6,217 bases of DNA from NCBI GenBank assembly GCA_030699345.1, contig JAUYMX010000065.1, positions 1-6,217 of the forward strand, read 5' to 3'. The position numbers and the translations under genes are program-made. Below, in pieces: positions 1 to 5,349 of this stretch. Within the stretch, counting starts at the first letter, position 1. The number at the start of each line of letters is the position of its first letter. The notes below the pieces were generated by a model. It was not told where the DNA came from and did not search any database. It was given only the letters and a program-made list of their open reading frames with translations. This stretch comes from Methylococcaceae bacterium (GTDB lineage Bacteria > Pseudomonadota > Gammaproteobacteria > Methylococcales > Methylomonadaceae).

Positions 1-2216
1 CGCTGTTTGAAGGATTTTGTGAGCGCGAGCATTGTCTTTTTGCGGTTATCGGTGAAGCGACTGAAGATGAGCATTTACTGCTTAACGATGCTTTGCTTGG
101 CGATAAGCCTGTCGATATTCCTATGTCGGTGTTATTCGGCAAATCCCCCAAATTACATCGTCAAGTTGAGCATCTGAAGCCTGAATTACAGTCATTAGAT
201 TTAAGTGCCGTCGATTTGGCCGAAGCCATTAAGCGCGTGCTGTCATTTCCTGCGGTCGCTGATAAAAGCTTTTTGATTCACATCGGCGATCGTTCGGTGA
301 CTGGTTTAGTGGCACGTGATCAAATGGTTGGACCTTGGCAAGTACCGGTAGCTGACGTAGCGGTGACCGCTTCAGGCTTTTATGCCTTGACCGGCGAAGC
401 CATGGCGATGGGTGAGCGCACACCGCTTGCGGTTATTGATGCCCCGGCATCAGGGCGCATGGCGATAGGCGAGGCGCTAACTAATCTGGCCGCCGCATCG
501 ATAGATTCACTGAAAAAAATCAAACTATCGGCTAACTGGATGGCTGCGGCAGGATTTCCCGGTGAAGATGCCGCATTGTTTGATACCGTCAAAGCAGTAG
601 GAATGGAGCTATGCCCTACTTTGGGTATTGCGATTCCGGTTGGTAAAGATTCGTTGTCGATGAAAACCGTTTGGCACGATGGCGATGCTGAAAAAGTTAT
701 GACGGCGCCGTTGTCGTTGATTATTACCGCCTTTGCACCGGTGAGCGATATTAGCAAAACGCTGACGCCGCAATTACAACGCGTGGAAGATGAAGACAGT
801 TCGCTGATGTTGATTGACTTGGGCGCAGGTAAGCAGCGCTTGGGCGGCTCGGTGCTGGCGCAAGTCTATAACCAGTTAGGCAATGACAGCCCGGATTTGG
901 ATCAACCTGAATTATTGAAGGCATTTTTTGATGCCATTCAAACACTTAATAGTGAAGGTAGATTGTTGGCTTATCATGATCGCTCGGATGGCGGTTTGTT
1001 GGCTACGGTTGCGGAAATGATGTTTGCCAGCCGCTTAGGCGTGGTTTTAAATATGGATAACTGGGCTACCGATGTACTCGAATCATTATTTAATGAGGAA
1101 CTCGGGGCGGTATTTCAGGTGCGCCAAAGTGACAGCAAGGCAGTTGTCGAGCTATTAACCCATCTCGGTTTAATTGATTGTGTTCATTTGGTGGGTAAGG
1201 TAGTTGATGCTGACCAGCAGCTGATTATCCGTCAAGCGGGTGAGGTGATTTATTCAGCAAGTCGAGCGCAATTACAAAGCTACTGGTCGGAAGTCAGTTA
1301 CAGAATGCAGGCGTTGCGCGACAATCCAGAATGCGCCAAGCAGCAATTTGAGCGTATTGCCGATGATGAAGATCGCGGTCTTAATGCGGTGCTCTCGTTT
1401 GGTTTGAATGATGATGTTGCCGCCCCCTTTATATTGACTGCCGTCAATAAGCCTAAAGTGGCTATTTTGCGAGAGCAGGGCGTTAACGGTCATGTGGAAA
1501 TGGCGGCAGCCTTTGATCGGGCTGGATTTAGCAGTGTCGATGTTCACATGAGTGACATCATCGCCGGGCGAGTCAGTTTGCAGGATTTTACCGGGCTTGC
1601 GGCTTGCGGCGGCTTTTCTTACGGGGATGTCTTAGGCGCAGGTGGCGGTTGGGCCAAGTCAATTTTGTTCAATGCCAGAGCGAGAGATGAATTTGCAGCA
1701 TTTTTTCAGCGTCAGGATACTTTTGGCTTAGGCGTTTGTAATGGTTGCCAAATGATGTCCGGATTAAAAGAATTGATCCCCGGTGCAGAGCATTGGCCGC
1801 GCTTCATGCGTAATAATTCTGAACAATTTGAAGCCAGAGTTGTACTGGTGGAAGTGCAAAAATCACCTTCTATTTTGTTTGCCGGTATGGAAGGTTCACG
1901 TATGCCGGTGGTTATTGCGCATGGTGAAGGCCGCGCTGAGTTTACAAGCGATCCCGCCCAGATTTTGGAACAGCAAACCGTGGCATTGTGCTATGTCGAT
2001 AATTTTGGTGAATTAACGACAGATTTCCCTGCCAATCCAAATGGTTCGCCTTTTGGTATTACCGGTTTAACTAATGCGGATGGTCGTTTTACGATAATGA
2101 TGCCCCATCCTGAGCGCTGTATCAGGACGTTACAAAATTCTTGGCATCCTGATGATTGGGGCGAGTATGGTCCTTGGATGCGTTTATTCAGAAACGCCCG
2201 AGTTTGGGTGGGTTAG
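1..2216 (+). CDS. purL: Phosphoribosylformylglycinamidine synthase (FGAM synthase), 5'-truncated by window edge
   Basis: Cytoplasmic enzyme of de novo purine synthesis: FGAR + glutamine + ATP gives FGAM + glutamate + ADP + Pi. The reading frame is open from the window edge (first full codon at 3), so about 737 C-terminal residues are present; the E. coli-type protein has about 1295. Visible in order are the end of the first AIRS-like half (FAVIGEATEDE), the second synthase half with GDRSVTGLVARDQMVGPW, the VGKDSLSMKTVW motif and the YHDRSDGGL motif, then a class I glutaminase domain. That domain carries the nucleophile Cys in GVCNGCQ (codon 1737-1739) and the His and Glu of PHPERC (codons 2106-2108 and 2112-2114). 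The Met codon at 93 is internal, not the start. The frame is intact, with no sign of decay. It ends in TAG with no convincing terminator before the next gene, so read-through is possible. Confidence 0.97.
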   Translation, partial: LFEGFCEREHCLFAVIGEATEDEHLLLNDALLGDKPVDIPMSVLFGKSPKLHRQVEHLKPELQSLDLSAVDLAEAIKRVLSFPAVADKSFLIHIGDRSVTGLVARDQMVGPWQVPVADVAVTASGFYALTGEAMAMGERTPLAVIDAPASGRMAIGEALTNLAAASIDSLKKIKLSANWMAAAGFPGEDAALFDTVKAVGMELCPTLGIAIPVGKDSLSMKTVWHDGDAEKVMTAPLSLIITAFAPVSDISKTLTPQLQRVEDEDSSLMLIDLGAGKQRLGGSVLAQVYNQLGNDSPDLDQPELLKAFFDAIQTLNSEGRLLAYHDRSDGGLLATVAEMMFASRLGVVLNMDNWATDVLESLFNEELGAVFQVRQSDSKAVVELLTHLGLIDCVHLVGKVVDADQQLIIRQAGEVIYSASRAQLQSYWSEVSYRMQALRDNPECAKQQFERIADDEDRGLNAVLSFGLNDDVAAPFILTAVNKPKVAILREQGVNGHVEMAAAFDRAGFSSVDVHMSDIIAGRVSLQDFTGLAACGGFSYGDVLGAGGGWAKSILFNARARDEFAAFFQRQDTFGLGVCNGCQMMSGLKELIPGAEHWPRFMRNNSEQFEARVVLVEVQKSPSILFAGMEGSRMPVVIAHGEGRAEFTSDPAQILEQQTVALCYVDNFGELTTDFPANPNGSPFGITGLTNADGRFTIMMPHPERCIRTLQNSWHPDDWGEYGPWMRLFRNARVWVG

Positions 2217-2260
2217 AATAAGAAACAGACTCTTACTTATATTGGACTGAGGCTCTTCAA

Positions 2261-2698
2261 ATGGATGAAAATACTAAGTTTATAGTAATAAATGCGGCGA
2301 TTTTGGCGGCGATTTTATCGATATTAGTGTTTCCGGATGTGTTGTTTGGGCTGTTCTTTGAGCTGTTACATTTATGCTTGGAATTTGTGCATATTTTGTT
2401 CGAATTTGTGGAGTCTACGCTGGATCACGTTATTGAACACTTATTCGAGACTGATCTTCACGCAACGCAAGTTATTGTTTTTTACATCATATTATCGCTA
2501 TTATTCTTTGGTGTTGTTGGTTTGTGGCGAGCAGTACGTAGTGCATGCATTCGAGTTAAACACAACCTGCTTACTTTCTGGGATTGGGAAAAGTCGACCT
2601 GTTCTATGTATTGGCTTGGGCTAACAGCAGTTCAAAAAATCAGCGTGTATCTAATCTTGGCCACTGGATTATATCTAGCCTCTTTTTTCTTATTTTGA
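2261..2698 (+). CDS. Small membrane protein of unknown function with a Glu/His-striped helix
   Basis: I do not recognise a named family. The 145-aa product has three likely membrane segments: about 7-30, 71-90 and 124-145, the last ending at the C-terminus. Between the first two lies a long helix (about 31-67), hydrophobic except for acidic and histidine residues at regular 3-4 spacing: E34, H37, E41, H44, E48, E51, D55. A basic, Trp-containing loop (about 90-112) precedes the last segment. The ATG at 2261 is preceded by a GAGG Shine-Dalgarno-like stretch (2249-2252) at 8-nt spacing. The gene begins 44 bp after purL on the same strand, so cotranscription is possible; I see no clear promoter in the gap. 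Reality of the gene is supported by length, the ribosome-binding site and coherent membrane topology. Function is unknown; inner-membrane location is inferred. Confidence 0.8.
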   Translation: MDENTKFIVINAAILAAILSILVFPDVLFGLFFELLHLCLEFVHILFEFVESTLDHVIEHLFETDLHATQVIVFYIILSLLFFGVVGLWRAVRSACIRVKHNLLTFWDWEKSTCSMYWLGLTAVQKISVYLILATGLYLASFFLF

Positions 2699-2720
2699 CT
2701 TAGGCGAATGCCTGGATTTG

Positions 2721-2752
2721 TGCCCGAAACCAAGCAGTGTTGGGTTCGGGCA
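2721..2752. terminator. Strong hairpin between convergent genes (possible bidirectional terminator)
   Basis: A 13-bp stem with one mismatch: left arm TGCCCGAAACCAA (2721-2733), loop GCAGTG, right arm TTGGGTTCGGGCA (2740-2752). It lies 22 bp after the stop of the plus-strand membrane protein gene and 45 bp after the stop of the minus-strand glycine-zipper gene, the normal place for a shared terminator. Neither side carries a T-run, so it is not a canonical intrinsic terminator; it may instead stabilise 3' ends. A weaker AT-rich dyad (2763-2769 with 2779-2785, 9-nt loop) lies closer to the minus-strand gene. Confidence 0.5.
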
Positions 2753-2797
2753 GTGTCGCAGTAATTGATGATTAGCGGATCAATTGCTGGATTAAGC

Positions 2798-3196
2798 TCA
2801 ATACCTCCCCATTCCATTCCCCAAATACGAACCTGCCGCAGCTCCTAAACCGGCTGCAATCGGGTCGCCGCTGCCTAATTCATAGCCCAATACGCCTCCG
2901 ATAACGCCACCTGCCAACCCCTGATGCGAGCGTGGATCTTGGTAATTTGAGTAACGTGGTGGTGGCGCATAATATTGCGGTGCCGGTTGGTAATACACCG
3001 GTGGTGGAGGTGCGTAATATACCTGCGGTTGTGGGTAGTAAATTACTTGAGGTTGCGAATAGTAATCTCTGTGATGTCCATGATGACCGTGGTGGTGACC
3101 ATGATGACCACCGTGCTCGCCCCAGCCATCGGCAAAGGTAGCTGGCGAACTAAGTAAGGCGACTGCCGCCAAAGGAATTAATAACAACTTTTTCAT
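2798..3196 (-). CDS. Exported His/Tyr/Pro-rich glycine-zipper protein (copy 2)
   Basis: The 132-aa product has a signal peptide (MKKLLLIPLAAVALLSS..., likely cleaved after TFA at residue 22). A histidine cluster follows (about 28-42, ten His in fifteen residues), then a Tyr/Pro/Gln-rich linker (45-85) with repeated YYxP-type units. The C-terminus is a glycine-zipper segment (about 93-128: GLAGGVIGGVLGYELG and GLGAAAGSYLG), of the kind found in outer-membrane or periplasmic Rick_17kDa/YMGG-like proteins. The frame is open up to 3316, but the ATG at 3196 is preferred: it begins the signal peptide, has a GAGA at 8-nt spacing, and avoids overlap with the upstream gene. It lies 31 bp downstream of its paralogue, so the two are probably one operon. 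The histidine cluster suggests metal binding, which is inference. The exact function is unknown. Confidence 0.87.
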   Translation of the reverse strand: MKKLLLIPLAAVALLSSPATFADGWGEHGGHHGHHHGHHGHHRDYYSQPQVIYYPQPQVYYAPPPPVYYQPAPQYYAPPPRYSNYQDPRSHQGLAGGVIGGVLGYELGSGDPIAAGLGAAAGSYLGNGMGRY

Positions 3197-3227
3197 AAGA
3201 ATTTTCTCACTAAGTTGATTGAATAAA

Positions 3228-3560
3228 TTAACGTTGTCCCGCAATGCCATTGCCCAAGTAAGAGCCAGCTGCAGCACCCAAACCAGTTGCAACCGGATTG
3301 CCGTTGCCAAGCTCATAACCTAATACGCTACCTACTACACCCCCCGCCAGACCTTGATGTGATCGTGGGTCCTGATAAGTTGGGCGAGGTGCTTGTTGCG
3401 GGTAATAGTTCGGCGCGGGTTGTGGGTAATAATCTGCATGTTCCTGATAATGCCCATGATGTTTATGATGCCCTTTACCGTGGCCTCCAGAGGCATAAAC
3501 GTTGGATGAGGAAAAGCCGACAATAGCTAAAATTTGTATCAGTAAAAGTAAGTTTTTCAT
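3228..3560 (-). CDS. Exported His-rich glycine-zipper protein (copy 1, promoter-proximal)
   Basis: The 110-aa product has a signal peptide (MKNLLLLIQILAIVGF..., likely cleaved after VYA at residue 23). A Gly/His/Lys-rich stretch follows (about 24-41, GGHGKGHHKHHGHYQEH), then a short Tyr/Pro/Gln linker and a glycine-zipper C-terminus (about 70-105). The segment from YQDPRSHQGLAGG to LGNG (residues 62-105) matches copy 2 at 38 of 44 positions, while signal, His region and linker differ in length and sequence. The two therefore arose by tandem duplication followed by divergence of the N-terminal half. The ATG at 3560 has an AAGGGA ribosome-binding site upstream (3569-3574 on the plus strand). 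It is the first gene of the pair, and the MITE-like element lies directly in front of it. Periplasmic or outer-membrane location is inferred; function is unknown. Confidence 0.88.
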   Translation of the reverse strand: MKNLLLLIQILAIVGFSSSNVYASGGHGKGHHKHHGHYQEHADYYPQPAPNYYPQQAPRPTYQDPRSHQGLAGGVVGSVLGYELGNGNPVATGLGAAAGSYLGNGIAGQR

Positions 3561-3587
3561 TAAAGTTCCCTTTGATAATTAATAGTT

Positions 3588-3731
3588 GTAACTATTCAGT
3601 CTCTTGATCGAGCCGTCATGCGTAGGCTGGATAAGCGCTAGCGCATCCGGCAAATGCGGTGGATGCGCGTTGCTTATCCACCCTACACAATAAACGCATA
3701 GCCTCTCTCAGATTAAAGACTGAATAGTTAC
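3588..3731. repeat. MITE-like element with 15-bp perfect terminal inverted repeats
   Basis: The ends are exact inverted copies: GTAACTATTCAGTCT (3588-3602) and AGACTGAATAGTTAC (3717-3731). Pairing continues inward with one gap and one mismatch (CTCTTGATC against CTTTAATC). The 144-bp interval encodes nothing and centres on a REP-like doublet, so the whole can fold into one long imperfect hairpin. Terminal inverted repeats plus small noncoding size fit a non-autonomous mobile element. No flush target-site duplication is visible; TAAT occurs near both ends (3580-3583 and 3732-3735) but is offset by 4 bases on the left. It stops 27 bp before the start codon at 3560, so it probably lies in the 5' leader of the glycine-zipper operon. 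The element family is not identified. Confidence 0.7.
3622..3686. repeat. REP-like palindromic doublet
   Basis: Left arm 3622-3651 (GTAGGCTGGATAAGC...GCGCATCCGGC) and right arm 3658-3686 (GGTGGATGCGC...GCTTATCCACCCTAC) are near-complementary inverted copies separated by AAATGC. Each arm is itself palindromic: GGAT-AA-GCGCTAGCGC-ATCC on the left and GGTGGAT...ATCCACC on the right. The core GTAGGGTGGATAAGC...GCGCATCCACC is, from memory, a dispersed repeat in many proteobacterial genomes, of the kind mobilised by REP-associated (RAYT, Y1-type) transposases. No transposase gene lies in this window. It is nested inside the 15-bp terminal repeats. Confidence 0.65.
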
Positions 3732-3752
3732 TAATTTTTTATATCAAGCCGG

Positions 3753-3781
3753 ATTGTTTGCTGATTTGATAGCACCGTCAA
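3753..3781 (-). promoter_or_regulatory. Possible sigma70-type promoter for the glycine-zipper pair
   Basis: On the minus strand TTGACG (3776-3781) is followed after exactly 17 nt by AACAAT (3753-3758). The -35 match is good and the -10 match is partial (4 of 6 to TATAAT). Transcription from here would start near 3745, giving a leader of about 185 nt that contains the whole MITE-like hairpin before the start codon at 3560. An alternative TATAAA lies closer (3738-3743 on the plus strand) but lacks a fitting -35. Confidence 0.35.
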
Positions 3782-3798
3782 TACGTAGAGCTACGTAT
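3781..3798. promoter_or_regulatory. Perfect 8-bp dyad, possible operator
   Basis: ATACGTAG and CTACGTAT are exact inverted copies with a 2-bp centre (AG). The spacing is too tight for a good RNA hairpin, so a protein-binding dyad is more likely if it is functional. It abuts the -35 hexamer of the candidate minus-strand promoter, a usual place for an activator or repressor site. No regulator family is recognised from the sequence. Confidence 0.3.
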
Positions 3799-3967
3799 AC
3801 AGGCGACTATAAATACGTCTAACTAACTGATTTTAATATTTCAGTTACCTGTTTTTATAGGCTGGCAAAATCTATCTGCTAATGCCGCTCAGAACGGGCT
3901 GCGTGGGTTGTCCTGAGCCTAATCGAAGCGAATAGTTAGTTGGATCCTGGCTTCAACTGCACTTAGC

Positions 3968-4008
3968 CAGCGATGACTCGCTGCTATTAAATTAACAAAA
4001 AGCAGCGA
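3968..4008 (-). terminator. Overlapping hairpins downstream of the dockerin-like gene
   Basis: Reading the minus strand after the stop at 4030, TCGCTGCT (4001-4008) can pair with AGCAGCGA (3978-3985) across a 15-nt T-rich loop. Alternatively CAGCGA (3978-3983) pairs with TCGCTG (3968-3973) across a 4-nt loop. The two structures share bases and exclude each other. A third weak stem (CTGGCT 3947-3952 with AGCCAG 3965-3970) also overlaps. There is no T-run after any of them, so terminator function is tentative. Confidence 0.35.
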
Positions 4009-4029
4009 CATCTCGACTGGAATTTAAAA

Positions 4030-5322
4030 TCAACGCAAGGTAGGTCGACACAGTCTTAAGGTACATAAATTCTTCGCCAGCACTGCATCATTGCGGCTGA
4101 CAACGCCATCGCCGTCAGTATCTCGCACATCATTACCCGCCTGATCGGTCGCACCTTTTTGAGCTCCCAATAAAATCAAGGCAACGTCAATGCGATCGAC
4201 GTCACCGTCCAAGTCGACATCACCCCTAACTGGCACGGTATAGCTCACCGTATCAGAGCCCGTTTGATTGCCATCAGTCACCGTTAAATTGAATGTGTAA
4301 ACACCAGGCTTGCTTGCCACAAACCTTGCGTTTGACTGAGTCGCGTCGATAACAGTCGCGGCTGGCCCAGCCTGTAGTGACCACTGATAACTTAGTGCTT
4401 GAGGACCGGGTACAGGGTCATGGCTATCATTGCCATTAAGTGCAACGGTTGAGCCGAAACGCACCACTCGGGCATTACCTGCTTTAGCAACCGGACTTGC
4501 ACCTGCAGGCGGCGGCACAACAATCGGCGCTGTATTAACCAAGTTTAACAAGGCACTTGTATACTCATTTGCGGTAAGCCCAGCGTTAAATAGTACGTAA
4601 AAAGATTCCGAAGCTACCGGATGAATATTGGAAAACACTTCCATTTCAACTAAATAAGCGCCGACGGGCCCACCTTTTTGGCCTTGTTGGTTTTCTAAAA
4701 AAAAGTTCATGTGGGTATGTAATGAACCCTGGCTATTGGCTGCATCCACTAACAATACCGGACTGCCTTGAATGCCGTTACCGGTAAAAATCGTGCTGCC
4801 TTCAACACCGGTACCGTTACCGTTAAAACAGAACAACGCACCGCCGCATTGACTAGCGTTATTGATAATGACTGAACTCGCTTCCAGCCCTCCGAATAAT
4901 CTGACGCGAGTCCCCGTTGCTGGTGCGGTCCAAGCAGAAGTAGCCGGATCCCAATATTCAAGTACGCCGACGGCCCGATAGCTGACCACTTCGTTGGGAC
5001 TTAAGCCATTTTGTATCGATTGAAATCCTGGGTTAGGCGTTGCATACAACCCGCCTGAAAAATCCCGAAAATCGCTGAGAAAAATCTGCTTGCCGGTAGC
5101 ACCGTCCTTAGGCAAGGTATTTGGCGGCAACTGTAAGGTCGCCGCAAGCTGGGCAAGGTCACAACCTAATGCGGTAGTTCGGCAAAATCCTGCCGTTAAG
5201 GCATTGCCTTCCGCCCAGATTTCCACATCCAAGTGAACAGCATGGGCTGCCGGGTTGACGCATAGCGCGCAAATGGCAAAACAAAATTGAGCAATTTTTA
5301 ATTGATAGGATGTTGCGTTCAT
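4030..5322 (-). CDS. Exported protein, all3515-like N-terminal region, PKD-like domain and dockerin-like calcium-binding tail
   Basis: The 430-aa product has a signal peptide, likely cleaved after AHA at residue 28. The region to about 262 has motifs I associate with the all3515-like exported proteins repressed by Zur elsewhere: HLDVEIW near the start, LSPNEVVSYRAVGVLEYWD (107-125), LHTHMNFFLE (201-210), GAYLVEMEVFS (221-231) and SESFYVLFNAGL (238-249). Candidate metal ligands are H30, H202 and H204. A PKD/REJ-type Ig-like domain spans about 275-365 (SYQWSL, GVYTFNLTVTDG). The tail has two EF-hand-like loops, D368-D379 and D401-D412, as in type I dockerin. Cys pairs 47/54, 159/165 and 420/425 could form disulfides. 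It follows the TonB receptor gene by 27 bp with a good ribosome-binding site, so an operon is likely. A zinc-related role is inference. Confidence 0.9.
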   Translation of the reverse strand: MNATSYQLKIAQFCFAICALCVNPAAHAVHLDVEIWAEGNALTAGFCRTTALGCDLAQLAATLQLPPNTLPKDGATGKQIFLSDFRDFSGGLYATPNPGFQSIQNGLSPNEVVSYRAVGVLEYWDPATSAWTAPATGTRVRLFGGLEASSVIINNASQCGGALFCFNGNGTGVEGSTIFTGNGIQGSPVLLVDAANSQGSLHTHMNFFLENQQGQKGGPVGAYLVEMEVFSNIHPVASESFYVLFNAGLTANEYTSALLNLVNTAPIVVPPPAGASPVAKAGNARVVRFGSTVALNGNDSHDPVPGPQALSYQWSLQAGPAATVIDATQSNARFVASKPGVYTFNLTVTDGNQTGSDTVSYTVPVRGDVDLDGDVDRIDVALILLGAQKGATDQAGNDVRDTDGDGVVSRNDAVLAKNLCTLRLCRPTLR

Positions 5323-5329
5323 GAAAGTG

Positions 5330-5334
5330 TCCTT
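5330..5334 (-). promoter_or_regulatory. Ribosome-binding site for the dockerin-like gene
   Basis: On the minus strand AAGGA is followed by 7 nt and then the ATG at 5322. It fixes this start and lies within the 27-bp gap after the receptor stop codon. There is no room for a separate promoter in the gap, which supports cotranscription with the receptor gene. Confidence 0.75.
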
Positions 5335-5349
5335 AATTAAAGATAGTTA

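Larger units (their letters stand above)
3561..4029. other. 469-bp noncoding region rich in inverted repeats
   Basis: No credible coding frame is visible on either strand. It separates the end of the dockerin-like gene from the start of the glycine-zipper pair. It holds the MITE-like element (3588-3731), a possible minus-strand promoter (3753-3781), a perfect 8-bp dyad (3781-3798), a 7-bp dyad TAACTGA/TCAGTTA (3824-3847) followed on the plus strand by CCTGTTTTT, and overlapping hairpins near the end of the upstream gene (3947-4008). The stretch 3909-3939 (TCCTGAGCCTAATCGAAG then GAATAGTTAG) looks like a degenerate fragment of a dispersed TCCTGAGC...TCGAAG repeat common in proteobacteria. Its GAATAGTTA also matches the inner part of the MITE end. 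The whole looks like a landing zone for small repeats. Confidence 0.6.

Noticed and set aside
380..757. 125-aa minus-strand frame inside purL
   Set aside because: It is antisense to a well-conserved region of purL with no independent signal.
2217..2240. Terminator after purL from TAAGA/TCTTA
   Set aside because: Only a 5-bp AT-rich stem with no T-run; too weak to call.
2337..2624. Possible 95-aa plus-strand gene
   Set aside because: It lies wholly inside the membrane protein gene in another frame; its hydrophobic, Cys-rich composition is a by-product of T-rich membrane-segment codons.
2632..2817. Possible 61-aa minus-strand gene
   Set aside because: It overlaps the ends of both convergent genes and the hairpin, has no recognisable feature, and shows no ribosome-binding site.
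3061..3115. Short tandem DNA repeat or CRISPR-like array
   Set aside because: The repetitive GGTGGT/CATGATGACC pattern is explained by the His-rich coding region of the glycine-zipper gene; there are no spacers.
2932..3141. Plus-strand His/Asp-rich frames of 60-69 aa across the glycine-zipper gene
   Set aside because: They are antisense reflections of the His and Tyr/Pro repeats of the real minus-strand gene.
3197..3316. N-terminal extension of the copy 2 glycine-zipper gene to an ATG at 3316
   Set aside because: It would overlap the end of copy 1 by 89 bp and bury the signal peptide; the ATG at 3196 starts a clear signal peptide at a sensible distance from copy 1.
5323..5349. Zur-type operator between the receptor and the dockerin-like gene
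   Set aside because: The 27-bp gap is AT-rich and holds a ribosome-binding site, but no palindrome resembling a Zur box; any such site should lie upstream of the receptor, outside the window.
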